Source: Metabacillus sp. B2-18
GTDB lineage: Bacteria; Bacillota; Bacilli; Bacillales; Bacillaceae
Direction: 5' to 3'
Assembly (NCBI RefSeq): GCF_021117275.1
Contig: NZ_CP088245.1
Coordinates: forward strand, 2,145,501 to 2,209,500
Length of the DNA: 64,000 nucleotides
The notes beneath the pieces were generated by a model, which made no database searches, was not told the DNA's origin, and was given only the letters and a program-made list of their open reading frames with translations. Below, in pieces: positions 51,472-60,051 of the stretch. The position numbers were made by a program, and so were the translations under genes. Each line of letters begins with the position of its first letter. The first letter of the stretch is position 1.

Positions 51472-51963
51472 TTACGATGAAGTTTTACTTTCACTTTCTT
51501 TATCATTTTTGTCACTTTTAAATAAATTTTTAGAAACAACATTTAATTTGTTTAAAAACCGATTAAACCCAAATCCAACAAAAAATGCAATACTAATCTG
51601 AGCTAGTGGCGCATCTTTGTAGTCAATAAATTCAACTAAAAATAAACCACTTTGAATAAGTGTAACAGCGATAACAGCTGTGCCTGTCGCAAATATTGGA
51701 TAAAAAATATACATAATCCATTCTCGATAGTCGGTTAATCCATCTTTCATATAGTGAGAGCAAAACATATAAAGATGCCTTAGTGAACCACCAATTGCTC
51801 CCGCAAAGAAATAATATAAAAAAATCTCGATATCAGAAATGATTGGGAACGCTTTTTCTAGAATACCAGTCCACAAAGCACCTACTGCAAGAAAGCTCCC
51901 AAAAAACAAGAAAGAAAGATAGGTTAGAATCAGCGTCTTTAACCACCACTTCACACCGGTCAC
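51472..51963 (-). CDS. Hypothetical four-helix membrane protein
   Basis: A 163-residue protein with four predicted membrane segments (LILTYLSFLFFGSFLAVGAL, IEIFLYYFFAGAIGGSL, IMYIFYPIFATGTAVIAV, AQISIAFFVGFGF) and a charged C-terminal tail rich in Lys, Asp and Ser. I do not recognise the family. Its end lies next to the hairpin that the IS1182-type element has split, so its transcript may have lost its terminator. The exact start is uncertain. Confidence 0.65.
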   Translation of the reverse strand: MTGVKWWLKTLILTYLSFLFFGSFLAVGALWTGILEKAFPIISDIEIFLYYFFAGAIGGSLRHLYMFCSHYMKDGLTDYREWIMYIFYPIFATGTAVIAVTLIQSGLFLVEFIDYKDAPLAQISIAFFVGFGFNRFLNKLNVVSKNLFKSDKNDKESESKTSS

Positions 51964-52000
51964 CCCTCTGTTCTAATACGTTATCTTATGAGGGAATGGG

Positions 52001-52055
52001 CGGGTGGTGCCTGTACGTAGAGTGACAGGCACCACCAGATTTTTCTTGTTTCACA
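52001..52055 (+). repeat. Intergenic repeat, copy E, with an extended palindrome
   Basis: GGTGGTGCCTGTACG and CGTAGAGTGACAGGCACCACC form a longer hairpin, then the common tail GATTTTTCTTGTTTCACA. It lies between the membrane-protein gene and the TetR gene. Confidence 0.75.
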
Positions 52056-52075
52056 TTATGTTCCAGTGGTTTGCT

Positions 52076-52690
52076 TTACTCTTGTGGTACCTTTACCATT
52101 TCTAAAAAGAAGTCAATATGCTGATCCAAGCGCCTTTCTACTTCAGTGGTGTCCTTACCATCAAACTTTAGGATGTTATATTCAGCTAGGAGAGAAAATG
52201 CTGGATATTGGTATTCAACGGCAAGTAATCTTGGGTCAACCGGCTTAATCCTATTCATTTTGATCAATTTTTTAAAGACAATTTCGAGGAAATCAATTGT
52301 TGATTGAAAGAAATCGTTTAGGATGATGTCCCGAGCCATTGGTTCACGGAATTGCTCAACTTGTAGAACTCTCCACATTTTCTGGGCATGAACATTTTCC
52401 ATATATGTTTTAAAATTTCTGTGTCCTGCCTTAAAAAAAGCATCTGTAGTTGAATTGTTTAAAATCTCATCCAATGCTTCAAGAGGAGGCATTGTTTTTG
52501 AAAAATCTGTGCGAAAATGAGTAAGGATCGATTCAAGAATTTGCTCCTTATTTTTGTAATGATTATAAAGAGAGCTTTCCTTTATACCGACAGTTCTTGT
52601 TATTTCTCTTATAGAAACAGCACTATAACCTTTTTGTGAAAAAAGATCTAACGCCGTTTCAAATATTTTATCCTTTGTGTTTTTAGTCAT
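52076..52690 (-). CDS. TetR/AcrR-family regulator
   Basis: About 204 residues with an N-terminal helix-turn-helix (KIFETALDLFSQKGYSAVSIREITRTVGIKESSLYNHYKNKEQI) and a helical ligand domain. It is divergent from a hydrolase operon, and the intergenic region holds ACTAACGTTCGTTAGT, which recurs before the second hydrolase gene, so it most likely represses the operon and itself until a ligand binds. ATG 52690 follows AAGGGTG; the GTG at 52699 is less likely. Confidence 0.88.
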   Translation of the reverse strand: MTKNTKDKIFETALDLFSQKGYSAVSIREITRTVGIKESSLYNHYKNKEQILESILTHFRTDFSKTMPPLEALDEILNNSTTDAFFKAGHRNFKTYMENVHAQKMWRVLQVEQFREPMARDIILNDFFQSTIDFLEIVFKKLIKMNRIKPVDPRLLAVEYQYPAFSLLAEYNILKFDGKDTTEVERRLDQHIDFFLEMVKVPQE

Positions 52691-52763
52691 TTTACACACC
52701 CTTAAAATTAGTTGGAAAAAAATGTTGCAACATTTCTAGTTAAACCATATAATGACATTGTAT

Positions 52764-52779
52764 ACTAACGTTCGTTAGT
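52764..52779. promoter_or_regulatory. TetR-type operator, copy 1
   Basis: ACTAACG-TT-CGTTAGT, perfect 7-base arms, between the divergent TetR and serine hydrolase genes, 20 bases before the hydrolase start. Confidence 0.75.
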
Positions 52780-52798
52780 TTTCAATGGGGGGATAGAT

Positions 52799-53809
52799 AT
52801 GAATACATTTCAATCATATATGGAAAGGCGGCCCAAATTTTCTGGTGTTATTTCGATTTCAAAGGGAAATGAAATAATCTACCAAGATGCATTTGGACTA
52901 TCCAACAAAGAGAAGGAGATTGAGAACAATATCCATACAAAATATCCAATGGGATCCATGCTAAGCAAACCATTAACAGCTGTTGCAACATTCCAACTTA
53001 TCGAGAAAGGAAAATTGTCTATCCATCAGCCAATCGACGAATTCTTTCCTTTCTATAAAAATAAGGGTATTACCATACATCATTTATTAAACCATACATC
53101 TGGAATTCCTAATTATCTCATGCTAAGAAAGCAATTAAAATGGGATCAAGATTACACTCAGAAACAAATACTTGAGACACTCCAGCAACATAAATTAAAT
53201 TTCACACCTGGACAAAAAATTTCATACAACAACACTGGTTTTTTTATGTTAGGACTAATTATTGAGAAAGTGTCTGGAGTAACCTACCATGACTATATAA
53301 AAGAACACATCTTCAAGCCAGCAAACATGAAGCAAACGGGCTTTTTACATGAAGAAATAAAAGGTAGAGCTAATAATTATATAAATCAAAAGTCAGGGCC
53401 GTATGTGAGTCCAACTCTTTTATTCGCGTGTGGTGATGCTATTTCAACCTTAGAAGATATTCATTTGTTCCACAAAGCTCTTGAGTCAAATATCTTAATA
53501 ACTAAAAAATCCAGTGAACAAATGCAAACACCAACTTACAAAGGAAGGTTTATCACGATGGGTTATAGTTGGTTTATCAAACAGCTTTTTGGGAGGAAAA
53601 GTGTTTCTCATGGAGGTACGCACCCAGGTGGTTTTACAACTCATGTTGAAAGATATCTTGATGATGATATGACGATTGTTGTTATAAGTAATGATATGAC
53701 ATCCCATAAAATGCTTACGATGAAAGAGCTGGGAGCAACACTTATAAGTAGAGAATTAGCTTCCCTTTTATTTAATCAAAAACTGCATCATTGGCAGAAA
53801 TTTTTTTAA
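52799..53809 (+). CDS. Class C beta-lactamase-like serine hydrolase
   Basis: A 336-residue penicillin-binding-protein-like hydrolase. The YxN motif is SYNNTGFFMLG and a HGG motif appears late (KSVSHGGTHPGGF, in place of KTG). The SxxK region reads GSMLSKPLTA, one residue longer than the usual GSxxKxxTA, so the spacing of Ser and Lys is odd. No signal peptide, so it is cytoplasmic; relatives are esterases or peptidases. GGGGGG-type site precedes ATG 52799. It is the first gene of the TetR-controlled cluster. Confidence 0.82.
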   Translation: MNTFQSYMERRPKFSGVISISKGNEIIYQDAFGLSNKEKEIENNIHTKYPMGSMLSKPLTAVATFQLIEKGKLSIHQPIDEFFPFYKNKGITIHHLLNHTSGIPNYLMLRKQLKWDQDYTQKQILETLQQHKLNFTPGQKISYNNTGFFMLGLIIEKVSGVTYHDYIKEHIFKPANMKQTGFLHEEIKGRANNYINQKSGPYVSPTLLFACGDAISTLEDIHLFHKALESNILITKKSSEQMQTPTYKGRFITMGYSWFIKQLFGRKSVSHGGTHPGGFTTHVERYLDDDMTIVVISNDMTSHKMLTMKELGATLISRELASLLFNQKLHHWQKFF

Positions 53810-53816
53810 ATCCTTA

Positions 53817-53832
53817 ACTAACAAACGTTAGT
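53817..53832. promoter_or_regulatory. TetR-type operator, copy 2
   Basis: ACTAAC-AAAC-GTTAGT, matching copy 1 in both outer arms, 33 bases before the alpha/beta hydrolase start. A second promoter under the same regulator is likely. Confidence 0.65.
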
Positions 53833-53864
53833 TTATAAAATAAAAAGCATAGGGGGCAAGTATT

Positions 53865-54896
53865 GTGTTTCAACAACTAAAAGGTGGATATGTTAAACCC
53901 TATAAAAATAAACAATCTGATAAGAACAGTGTTGCAAAATTAGAAAAACTAACGTTGGGTAATGTAACGCAATGGATCACAATCCGTGGAAAACATAAAG
54001 ACCTACCAATTTTGCTTTTTTTACATGGAGGACCAGGAAGCCCACAAACAGGAGCACAAATGCACTATAATGCTGATCTGGAAGATGATTTTCTTGTTGT
54101 AAATTGGGATCAAAGAGGATCAGGGAAATCTTATTCTTCCGAAATAACACCTGAGAGTATGAACATAGAACAATTGCTTTCAGATTGCCATGAACTCGTC
54201 AAATATCTTACTTCACAATTTCGACAAAAGAAAGTATTCCTTATGGGACATTCTGTCGGGGCGGTGCTTGGATTATTATTTGTACAAAAGTTTACTGAGT
54301 TAGTAGAGGCCTATGTAGGAATAAACCAGCCAGTGAAACGTGATGAGGAAGAAATAAGATCATATCAATTTGCTTTAAGCATGGCTAAAGAAAAGAATCA
54401 TAAAAAAGCCATTTTGCAATTAGAGCGAATTGGTTCTCCAAAGAACGGTTTCTATCATTCAGTAGATGATTTAGTCACGCAACGAACATGGCTGACAAAA
54501 TTTAATGGTGTTACGTATAAATTAAAAGCTTCCTCTGTTAATATTCACTACATTTTAAGTTCTCATTTAACTTTGAAAGAAAAGCTCTCGTTTATGAAAA
54601 GATTTGGTTTTTCATCAACACATCTTTGGGATGAATTAACTAAAATCAACTTGTTTCATCTTGTTTCGGAGGTGAAGGTTCCTGTTTATTTTATTGCAGG
54701 AAAACATGACAGAATTGTGTTTAGTGATCGATTAAAGGAATATTATGACTTTCTAAAAGCACCAAAAAAGGAAATATACTTTCTTGAGGAATCAGGGCAT
54801 TATGCATGTTTTGAGGAAGCAAATAAATTTAATCTCATTATGAAAGAAGTGAAAAATAATCACCTGATTAAACTAAATAAAATGGGGGTTATTTAA
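53865..54896 (+). CDS. Alpha/beta hydrolase (proline iminopeptidase-like)
   Basis: A 343-residue hydrolase: the oxyanion motif LFLHGGPGSPQTGAQ and VNWDQRGSGKSY are the S33/proline-iminopeptidase hallmarks, with the nucleophile in LMGHSVGAVLG, acid Asp in IAGKHDRIVFSD and His in LEESGHYACFEE. It starts at GTG 53865, with AGGGGG 8 bases upstream. Its stop overlaps the next start (TAATG), so they are coupled. Placed between two genes of different hydrolase fold, all under the TetR operators; common substrate unknown. Confidence 0.83.
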   Translation: MFQQLKGGYVKPYKNKQSDKNSVAKLEKLTLGNVTQWITIRGKHKDLPILLFLHGGPGSPQTGAQMHYNADLEDDFLVVNWDQRGSGKSYSSEITPESMNIEQLLSDCHELVKYLTSQFRQKKVFLMGHSVGAVLGLLFVQKFTELVEAYVGINQPVKRDEEEIRSYQFALSMAKEKNHKKAILQLERIGSPKNGFYHSVDDLVTQRTWLTKFNGVTYKLKASSVNIHYILSSHLTLKEKLSFMKRFGFSSTHLWDELTKINLFHLVSEVKVPVYFIAGKHDRIVFSDRLKEYYDFLKAPKKEIYFLEESGHYACFEEANKFNLIMKEVKNNHLIKLNKMGVI

Positions 54897-55705
54897 TGAG
54901 GGCACACTATATATGTAAAGCATGCGGAGTACAGTATGAAGCTACACATCAACCACCAGGTATATGTAAAATTTGTAGTGACGAACGACAATACGTTCCG
55001 TTAACTGGACAAAAGTGGACAACATTAGAGGAGCTAAAGCAAGAAGGCTTTCATAACGAATTTGTGGAAATAGAGCCAGGTTTATGGAGTATTCGCACAT
55101 ATCCGCAAGTAGGTATTGGTCAAAAAGCTTATTTGATTAGGACTGATGAAGGAAATATACTTTGGGATTGTATTACTTATCTAGATGAGAAAACAATTAA
55201 CAAAATAAACGAACTTGGTGGGTTACGAGGGATTGCCATTTCTCACCCGCATTATTATAGTACGATCATTGAATGGGGGAATGCATTTCAATGTCCAATC
55301 TATATCCATGAAAAAGATCTTGATTGGGTAACGAGAACTTGTTCGCTCATTCATTTCTGGAACGGGGATAGCCTTGAATTAACTAAACATATTTCTCTCA
55401 TCCATGTAGGAGGACATTTTGAAGGTAGCTCCGTTTTGCTATGGACACTTGGTTCGTATAAAAAAGGTACATTACTCGTAGGTGATAGCATCTATATTGT
55501 ACCTGATCAAGGTTGGCTAAGCTTTATTTATAGTGCTCCAAATCATATACCGTTGTCAGCTAGGGTGGTAAACAATATTAAAATGAGCTTAGAAAACTAT
55601 GATTTTGAAGCTATTTATGGTGCTTTTGATCATAAGATCGTGAAGGACGGCAAGAATTCTTTTATAAAATCAGCAGATCGATATATTCATTTTTTGAATA
55701 GCTAA
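54896..55705 (+). CDS. Metallo-beta-lactamase-fold protein with an N-terminal zinc ribbon
   Basis: A 269-residue protein. Residues 1-40 carry two CxxC pairs (YICKACGVQY and GICKICSDE), a rubredoxin-like zinc ribbon. The MBL domain follows with ISHPHYYSTIIEW in place of HxHxDH, VGGHFEGSSVL for the next His, and LLVGDSIYIVPD for the Asp. Replacement of the Asp-His part of the first motif means it may hold one metal or be inactive as a hydrolase. A terminator follows about 80 bases on. Confidence 0.8.
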   Translation: MRAHYICKACGVQYEATHQPPGICKICSDERQYVPLTGQKWTTLEELKQEGFHNEFVEIEPGLWSIRTYPQVGIGQKAYLIRTDEGNILWDCITYLDEKTINKINELGGLRGIAISHPHYYSTIIEWGNAFQCPIYIHEKDLDWVTRTCSLIHFWNGDSLELTKHISLIHVGGHFEGSSVLLWTLGSYKKGTLLVGDSIYIVPDQGWLSFIYSAPNHIPLSARVVNNIKMSLENYDFEAIYGAFDHKIVKDGKNSFIKSADRYIHFLNS

Positions 55706-55787
55706 AAAACAGATCGTTTGAATTAAGGATTTTCAACTATTACAATAAACTTGAATAAAAAACAGGCCTTTATATGATAGATAATAA

Positions 55788-55832
55788 AAAGAGCAACCTC
55801 TATAATACACCTCGGTATGGAGGCTCTTTAAA
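55788..55832 (+). terminator. Terminator after the hydrolase operon
   Basis: AAAGAGC-AACCTC pairs with GAGG-GCTCTTT around a loop; T content after it is modest. Confidence 0.6.
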
Positions 55833-55878
55833 GTACCTCTTTAAAAAGAAAAGAATAATTTACCAATAAAATACTTTA

Positions 55879-55900
55879 CATAGGGTAGGGGGGTATGGTA
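55879..55900 (+). promoter_or_regulatory. Probable CsoR operator before csoR
   Basis: CATAGGGTAGGGGGGTATGG resembles the G-tract dyad bound by copper-sensing CsoR in Bacillus cop promoters. It lies about 28 bases before the csoR start. Confidence 0.6.
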
Positions 55901-55927
55901 GATTATATTTATAAGGAGGTTATGTTA

Positions 55928-56269
55928 ATGTGTGAAGAACAAAATGAGATGTTAGAGGTTGAAGTTTGTTGCTCCGGACAACATTCTGAAAGGGAAAGCC
56001 ATCATTCAGAAAAAGTAAAAAAAACGCTTATTACTAGGTTGAACAGAATTGAAGGACAAATTCGAGGTATTAAAGGATTAGTTGAAAAAGATACTTATTG
56101 TGATGATGTGATTACCCAAGTCTCAGCTGTTCAGTCCGCATTAAATAGCTTTTCCAAAGTATTATTAGAAACTCATTTAAAAAGTTGTGTAACAGAAAGA
56201 ATTAGAGCAGGGGATTTAGAAATTGTTGATGAATTGCTTATAACCATTCAACGATTAATGAAAAAATAA
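55928..56269 (+). CDS. csoR: Copper-sensing repressor CsoR
   Basis: A 113-residue helical-bundle repressor. The Cu(I) ligands are visible: Cys in DTYCDDVITQ, His and Cys in LETHLKSCVTE. The basic RLNRIEGQIRGIK patch contacts DNA. An N-terminal extension with CCSGQHSERESHHSEK adds further possible metal ligands. ATG 55928 has AAGGAGG 7 bases upstream; an earlier ATG at 55922 is too close. It is followed after 20 bases by copZ, as in B. subtilis. Confidence 0.93.
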   Translation: MCEEQNEMLEVEVCCSGQHSERESHHSEKVKKTLITRLNRIEGQIRGIKGLVEKDTYCDDVITQVSAVQSALNSFSKVLLETHLKSCVTERIRAGDLEIVDELLITIQRLMKK

Positions 56270-56289
56270 TAATAGAGGAGAGAAAAAAT

Positions 56290-56496
56290 ATGCAAAAAAT
56301 CATCTTAACAGTTAATGGAATGTCTTGTGGACACTGCGTGAATGCTATAGAAGGAAATGTTGGAAAATTAAATGGTGTTTCACAGGTAAAAGTTCATTTA
56401 AATGAAGGAAAAGTTGAATTAGAATTTAATCCAGAAATTGTTTCATTAGACACAATAAAGGAAACAATTGATGATCAAGGATACGATGTAGTATAA
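56290..56496 (+). CDS. copZ: Copper chaperone CopZ
   Basis: A 68-residue HMA-fold chaperone that delivers Cu(I) to CopA. The metal site is GMSCGHCV (residues about 11-18), and the beta-alpha pattern ends SLDTIKETIDDQGYDVV. GAGGAGAG precedes the ATG. It lies between csoR and copA; a terminator-like hairpin and a second CsoR-type site after it let copA be transcribed separately. Confidence 0.93.
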   Translation: MQKIILTVNGMSCGHCVNAIEGNVGKLNGVSQVKVHLNEGKVELEFNPEIVSLDTIKETIDDQGYDVV

Positions 56497-56512
56497 GAAT
56501 AACATAAAAAAG

Positions 56513-56551
56513 ACTGTGAAACGTGCTTTTATCATTGCACGTTTCCTTTTG
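56513..56551 (+). terminator. Hairpin terminator between copZ and copA
   Basis: GTGAAACGTGC and GCACGTTTC arms with a 10-base loop, then CCTTTT. Confidence 0.75.
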
Positions 56552-56559
56552 AAAGTAAA

Positions 56560-56578
56560 TATACCACTGCGGGGTATA
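56560..56578 (+). promoter_or_regulatory. Probable CsoR operator before copA
   Basis: TATACC-ACTGCGG-GGTATA dyad with a G-rich centre, 16 bases before the copA start; similar to the site before csoR. Confidence 0.55.
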
Positions 56579-56593
56579 TAGGAGGACGACGAT

Positions 56594-59011
56594 ATGACGC
56601 AGGAAATAAAAGAAGCTGTTCTGCCAATTACAGGTATGACCTGTGCTTCATGTGCAGTTCGAATTGAAAAAGGACTAAAAAAAGTAGAAGGTGTAGAAGA
56701 AGCCAACGTAAATTTTGCTCTTGAAAGAACATCGATCAAATACAACCCTAATGTTGTAAAAATAGAAGACTTTAAAAAGAAAATAAATGACCTGGGCTAC
56801 GAGGTAGTTGAGGAAAAAGTGGATTTAGCTATTATCGGTATGACTTGTGCTGCTTGTGCAACCAGGATTGAAAAAGGATTAAACAAAATAGAAGGTGTAA
56901 CAAATGCAACCGTCAACTTAGCGTTAGAAAGTGCATCAGTCGCCTATAATCCTTCACAAACTGGAACAAAAGAGATGATTGAAAAGATTGAAAAACTTGG
57001 ATATCAAGCGAGTGAAAAAGGTGAGCAAAAAGAAGATGTTGCTGATCTAAAAGCGAAGGAAATTGAAACTCAACAAGGAAAGTTTTTCTTTTCCCTTATC
57101 TTATCCATTCCCCTTCTTTGGGCAATGGTCAGCCACTTTAGCTTTACCTCGTTTATTTATTTACCTGATATGTTTATGAATCCATGGGTACAGCTAGCCT
57201 TAGCAACACCTGTTCAATTTATCGTAGGAAAACAGTTTTACGTAGGAGCATTCAAAGCATTAAGAAATAAAAGTGCCAACATGGACGTTCTTGTTGCACT
57301 AGGAACATCAGCTGCTTATTTTTATAGTTTATATTTATCGATCGCTTCAATCGGAAGTGAAGCACATATGATTGAGCTTTATTATGAAACAAGTGCAGTG
57401 TTAATTACATTGATTATTTTAGGCAAGTTGTTTGAAGTTCGTGCAAAAGGGCGTTCATCTGAAGCGATCAAAAAGCTAATGGGTCTTCAAGCGAAAACAG
57501 CGACTGTTTTCCGTAATGGAGTGGAACAAGAGGTTGCACTAGATGACGTTGTAGTTGGTGACATTCTTTATGTTAAGCCTGGCGAAAAAGTTCCAGTTGA
57601 CGGAGAAATTTTCGAAGGTCGTTCGGCATTAGACGAATCAATGCTAACTGGTGAGAGTGTTCCGGTAGATAAAACAATTGGTGATTCTGTCATCGGAGCA
57701 ACTATTAACAAAAATGGATTTTTAAAAGTAAAAGCAACAAAGGTTGGTCGTGACACAGCACTCTCACAAATTATTAAAGTGGTGGAAGAGGCTCAAGGTT
57801 CGAAAGCACCAATTCAACGTTTAGCGGATCAAATCTCCGGTATTTTTGTCCCAATCGTTGTAGCAATTGCCTTTCTCACATTTCTTGTTTGGTTTATCTG
57901 GATTACACCAGGCGATTTTGCCGAAGCTCTTGAAAAGTTAATTGCCGTGCTAGTGATTGCTTGTCCTTGTGCACTTGGATTGGCAACACCAACATCAATC
58001 ATGGCTGGATCAGGTAGAGCAGCAGAGATCGGTGTTTTATTTAAAGGTGGAGAGCATTTAGAAATGACGCACAGATTAACGACTATCCTTTTAGATAAAA
58101 CAGGAACGGTTACAAATGGAGCACCAATTTTAACTGATGTTTTTGTTAAGAATAATGTCAATGAAGAGGAGTTTTTACAACTAGTTGGAACGGCTGAAAA
58201 GCAATCTGAACACCCACTTGCTGAGGCGATCGTAACTGGAATTAAGGGAAAGAAGATTGAACTGTCTGATGTTGAAGAATTTGAGGCTATACCAGGCTAC
58301 GGTATAAAAGCAAAAGTAAACAATCAAACTATATTAGCTGGTACGAGAAAATTAATGCAAAAATATAATATAAACATTGAACAGGCTCTACCAACTATGG
58401 AGAATCTTGAAGAAAGCGGTAAAACGGCGATGCTGATTGCCATTAACAATCAATATGCCGGATTAGTAGCTGTTGCTGATACAATTAAACCTACCTCAAA
58501 AGAAGCAGTAAAACGTCTAAAAGGAATGGGCTTAGAAGTTGTCATGATAACTGGTGATAACGAGCGAACAGCGAAAGCAATCGCAACTGAAGCTGGAATT
58601 GATTCTGTTGTAGCAGAAGTGCTGCCAGAAGGAAAAGCGGAAGAAGTAAAAAAATTGCAGAAGGAAGGAAAAATCGTCGCGATGGTCGGCGATGGGATCA
58701 ATGACGCACCAGCACTTGCGATCGCTGATATAGGAATGGCAATTGGAACAGGTACAGATGTTGCAATGGAAGCAGCGGATATTACACTTATTCGTGGAGA
58801 TTTAAATAGCATTGCTGATGCAATCTTTATGAGTAAAAAAACAATCAAAAATATTAAACAAAATTTATTCTGGGCATTTGCTTATAATTCACTCGGTATA
58901 CCAATAGCAGCATTAGGCTTCCTTGCCCCATGGTTAGCAGGAGCAGCAATGGCATTTAGCTCAGTGTCCGTTGTTCTAAATGCGTTACGCCTACAAAGAG
59001 TAAAACTATAG
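56594..59011 (+). CDS. copA: Copper-exporting P1B-type ATPase CopA
   Basis: An 805-residue Cu(I) pump. Two N-terminal HMA domains carry TCASCA and TCAACA metal sites. The membrane metal motif is [11 protein letters not shown], the phosphorylation motif DKTGTVT, the hinge MITGDN and [12 protein letters not shown], and the P1B-1 signatures YN and MxxS occur in the last membrane helices ([20 protein letters not shown]). The length is normal. GGAGG lies 6-7 bases before ATG 56594. A His-rich anchored protein gene follows after 19 bases. Confidence 0.97.
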   Translation: MTQEIKEAVLPITGMTCASCAVRIEKGLKKVEGVEEANVNFALERTSIKYNPNVVKIEDFKKKINDLGYEVVEEKVDLAIIGMTCAACATRIEKGLNKIEGVTNATVNLALESASVAYNPSQTGTKEMIEKIEKLGYQASEKGEQKEDVADLKAKEIETQQGKFFFSLILSIPLLWAMVSHFSFTSFIYLPDMFMNPWVQLALATPVQFIVGKQFYVGAFKALRNKSANMDVLVALGTSAAYFYSLYLSIASIGSEAHMIELYYETSAVLITLIILGKLFEVRAKGRSSEAIKKLMGLQAKTATVFRNGVEQEVALDDVVVGDILYVKPGEKVPVDGEIFEGRSALDESMLTGESVPVDKTIGDSVIGATINKNGFLKVKATKVGRDTALSQIIKVVEEAQGSKAPIQRLADQISGIFVPIVVAIAFLTFLVWFIWITPGDFAEALEKLIAVLVIACPCALGLATPTSIMAGSGRAAEIGVLFKGGEHLEMTHRLTTILLDKTGTVTNGAPILTDVFVKNNVNEEEFLQLVGTAEKQSEHPLAEAIVTGIKGKKIELSDVEEFEAIPGYGIKAKVNNQTILAGTRKLMQKYNINIEQALPTMENLEESGKTAMLIAINNQYAGLVAVADTIKPTSKEAVKRLKGMGLEVVMITGDNERTAKAIATEAGIDSVVAEVLPEGKAEEVKKLQKEGKIVAMVGDGINDAPALAIADIGMAIGTGTDVAMEAADITLIRGDLNSIADAIFMSKKTIKNIKQNLFWAFAYNSLGIPIAALGFLAPWLAGAAMAFSSVSVVLNALRLQRVKL

Positions 59012-59030
59012 TGAATAGGAGAACCAAATA

Positions 59031-59882
59031 ATGAAAAAATGGATCCTTTCAGCATTCATTTATCTAGGTATTGTTATTATTGGCTACTATATATATGATT
59101 CGGTGTTTTTAGAGGAAACAAAAGTTGATACACATGCTGAAGAACATAAAACAGAAAAAACAACTGAACATAATAACCATGCTTCAACGGAAAATGAACA
59201 TTCGAAATCAGAGCATGAACATGGAGTTAACTCAGAAACAGAGAGTGAAGTTAACGTAACCATTAAAGAAGTTGATGAAAAATTGGTTTTAAACTTAAAA
59301 GATCTTACAGGTAAGCCTGTAACAAACTTAGAGGTAAATCATGAAAAGCTTCTACATTTAATTGTCGTTGATGAGCATTTAGAACAGTATTACCATCTCC
59401 ACCCTGAGGAAACCACACCAGGTCATTTTGAAGTAAAAAGCGAACTAGAAGAAGGAATATACAAGGCTTTTGTCGATATAAAACCCAAAAATTTAGATTA
59501 TCAAGTTCAACCAATTTCCTTTAAAGTAGGAAATCCTGTTGAAGAAGAACATCATCATGGTTCATTAACAGTTGATCCACTACTTGAAAAAACAGTTGAA
59601 GACAACAAAGTGTCACTGTCAACAACACCATTAGTGATAAATGAGCCAGTTACATTAACATTTGGTGTTCATGGTGCAGATTTAGAAACCTACCTCGGCG
59701 CACTGGGGCATGTTGTTATCTTGGATGAAGAAGCACAACAATACTTACATGTTCATCCACTTGAAGGAGATACACCAGTGTTTGAAACGCAGTTTACGAA
59801 TCCTGGAATATATAAAATATGGGCTGAGTTTCAAATAAATGGTGAGGTGAAGATCTTTCCATTTGTTGTAGAGATAAAATAA
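59031..59882 (+). CDS. His-rich membrane-anchored protein of the copper operon
   Basis: A 283-residue protein with an N-terminal anchor (ILSAFIYLGIVIIGYYIYDS), then a His/Glu-rich linker (EEHKTEKTTEHNNHAS and SKSEHEHGV) and two beta-domain repeats with YYHLHPEETTPGHFE and YLHVHPLEGDTPVFETQF, which look like metal sites. It lies 19 bases after copA with GAATAGGAG before its ATG, so it is very probably co-transcribed and faces the outside. A Cu-binding or delivery role is inferred from His content and position. Confidence 0.7.
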   Translation: MKKWILSAFIYLGIVIIGYYIYDSVFLEETKVDTHAEEHKTEKTTEHNNHASTENEHSKSEHEHGVNSETESEVNVTIKEVDEKLVLNLKDLTGKPVTNLEVNHEKLLHLIVVDEHLEQYYHLHPEETTPGHFEVKSELEEGIYKAFVDIKPKNLDYQVQPISFKVGNPVEEEHHHGSLTVDPLLEKTVEDNKVSLSTTPLVINEPVTLTFGVHGADLETYLGALGHVVILDEEAQQYLHVHPLEGDTPVFETQFTNPGIYKIWAEFQINGEVKIFPFVVEIK

Positions 59883-59891
59883 TATGAGAAT

Positions 59892-59936
59892 TTTAAAGAA
59901 CTGTTCAGTCGTATAAGATTGAGCAGTTTTTTTTGA
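59892..59936 (+). terminator. Terminator after the copper operon
   Basis: AACTGTTCAGTC and GATTGAGCAGTT arms (with G-U and one mismatch) followed by TTTTTTT. Confidence 0.8.
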
Positions 59937-60051
59937 AAATGTAGAGGTTTAAAGTGAGTAGTAATAGAATGATATAATCATCAAACTTTATTGCGGAGCT
60001 CAATAACAGCAGGTAAGTCATTTTAAATACAAAGAAATGGAGCCTTAACAA

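Noticed and set aside
58450..58848. Long minus-strand open frames inside copA (also 57829-58161)
   Set aside because: They lie antisense to clear ATPase motifs, have no ribosome site and a shadow-like composition rich in Ser, Ile and Ala.
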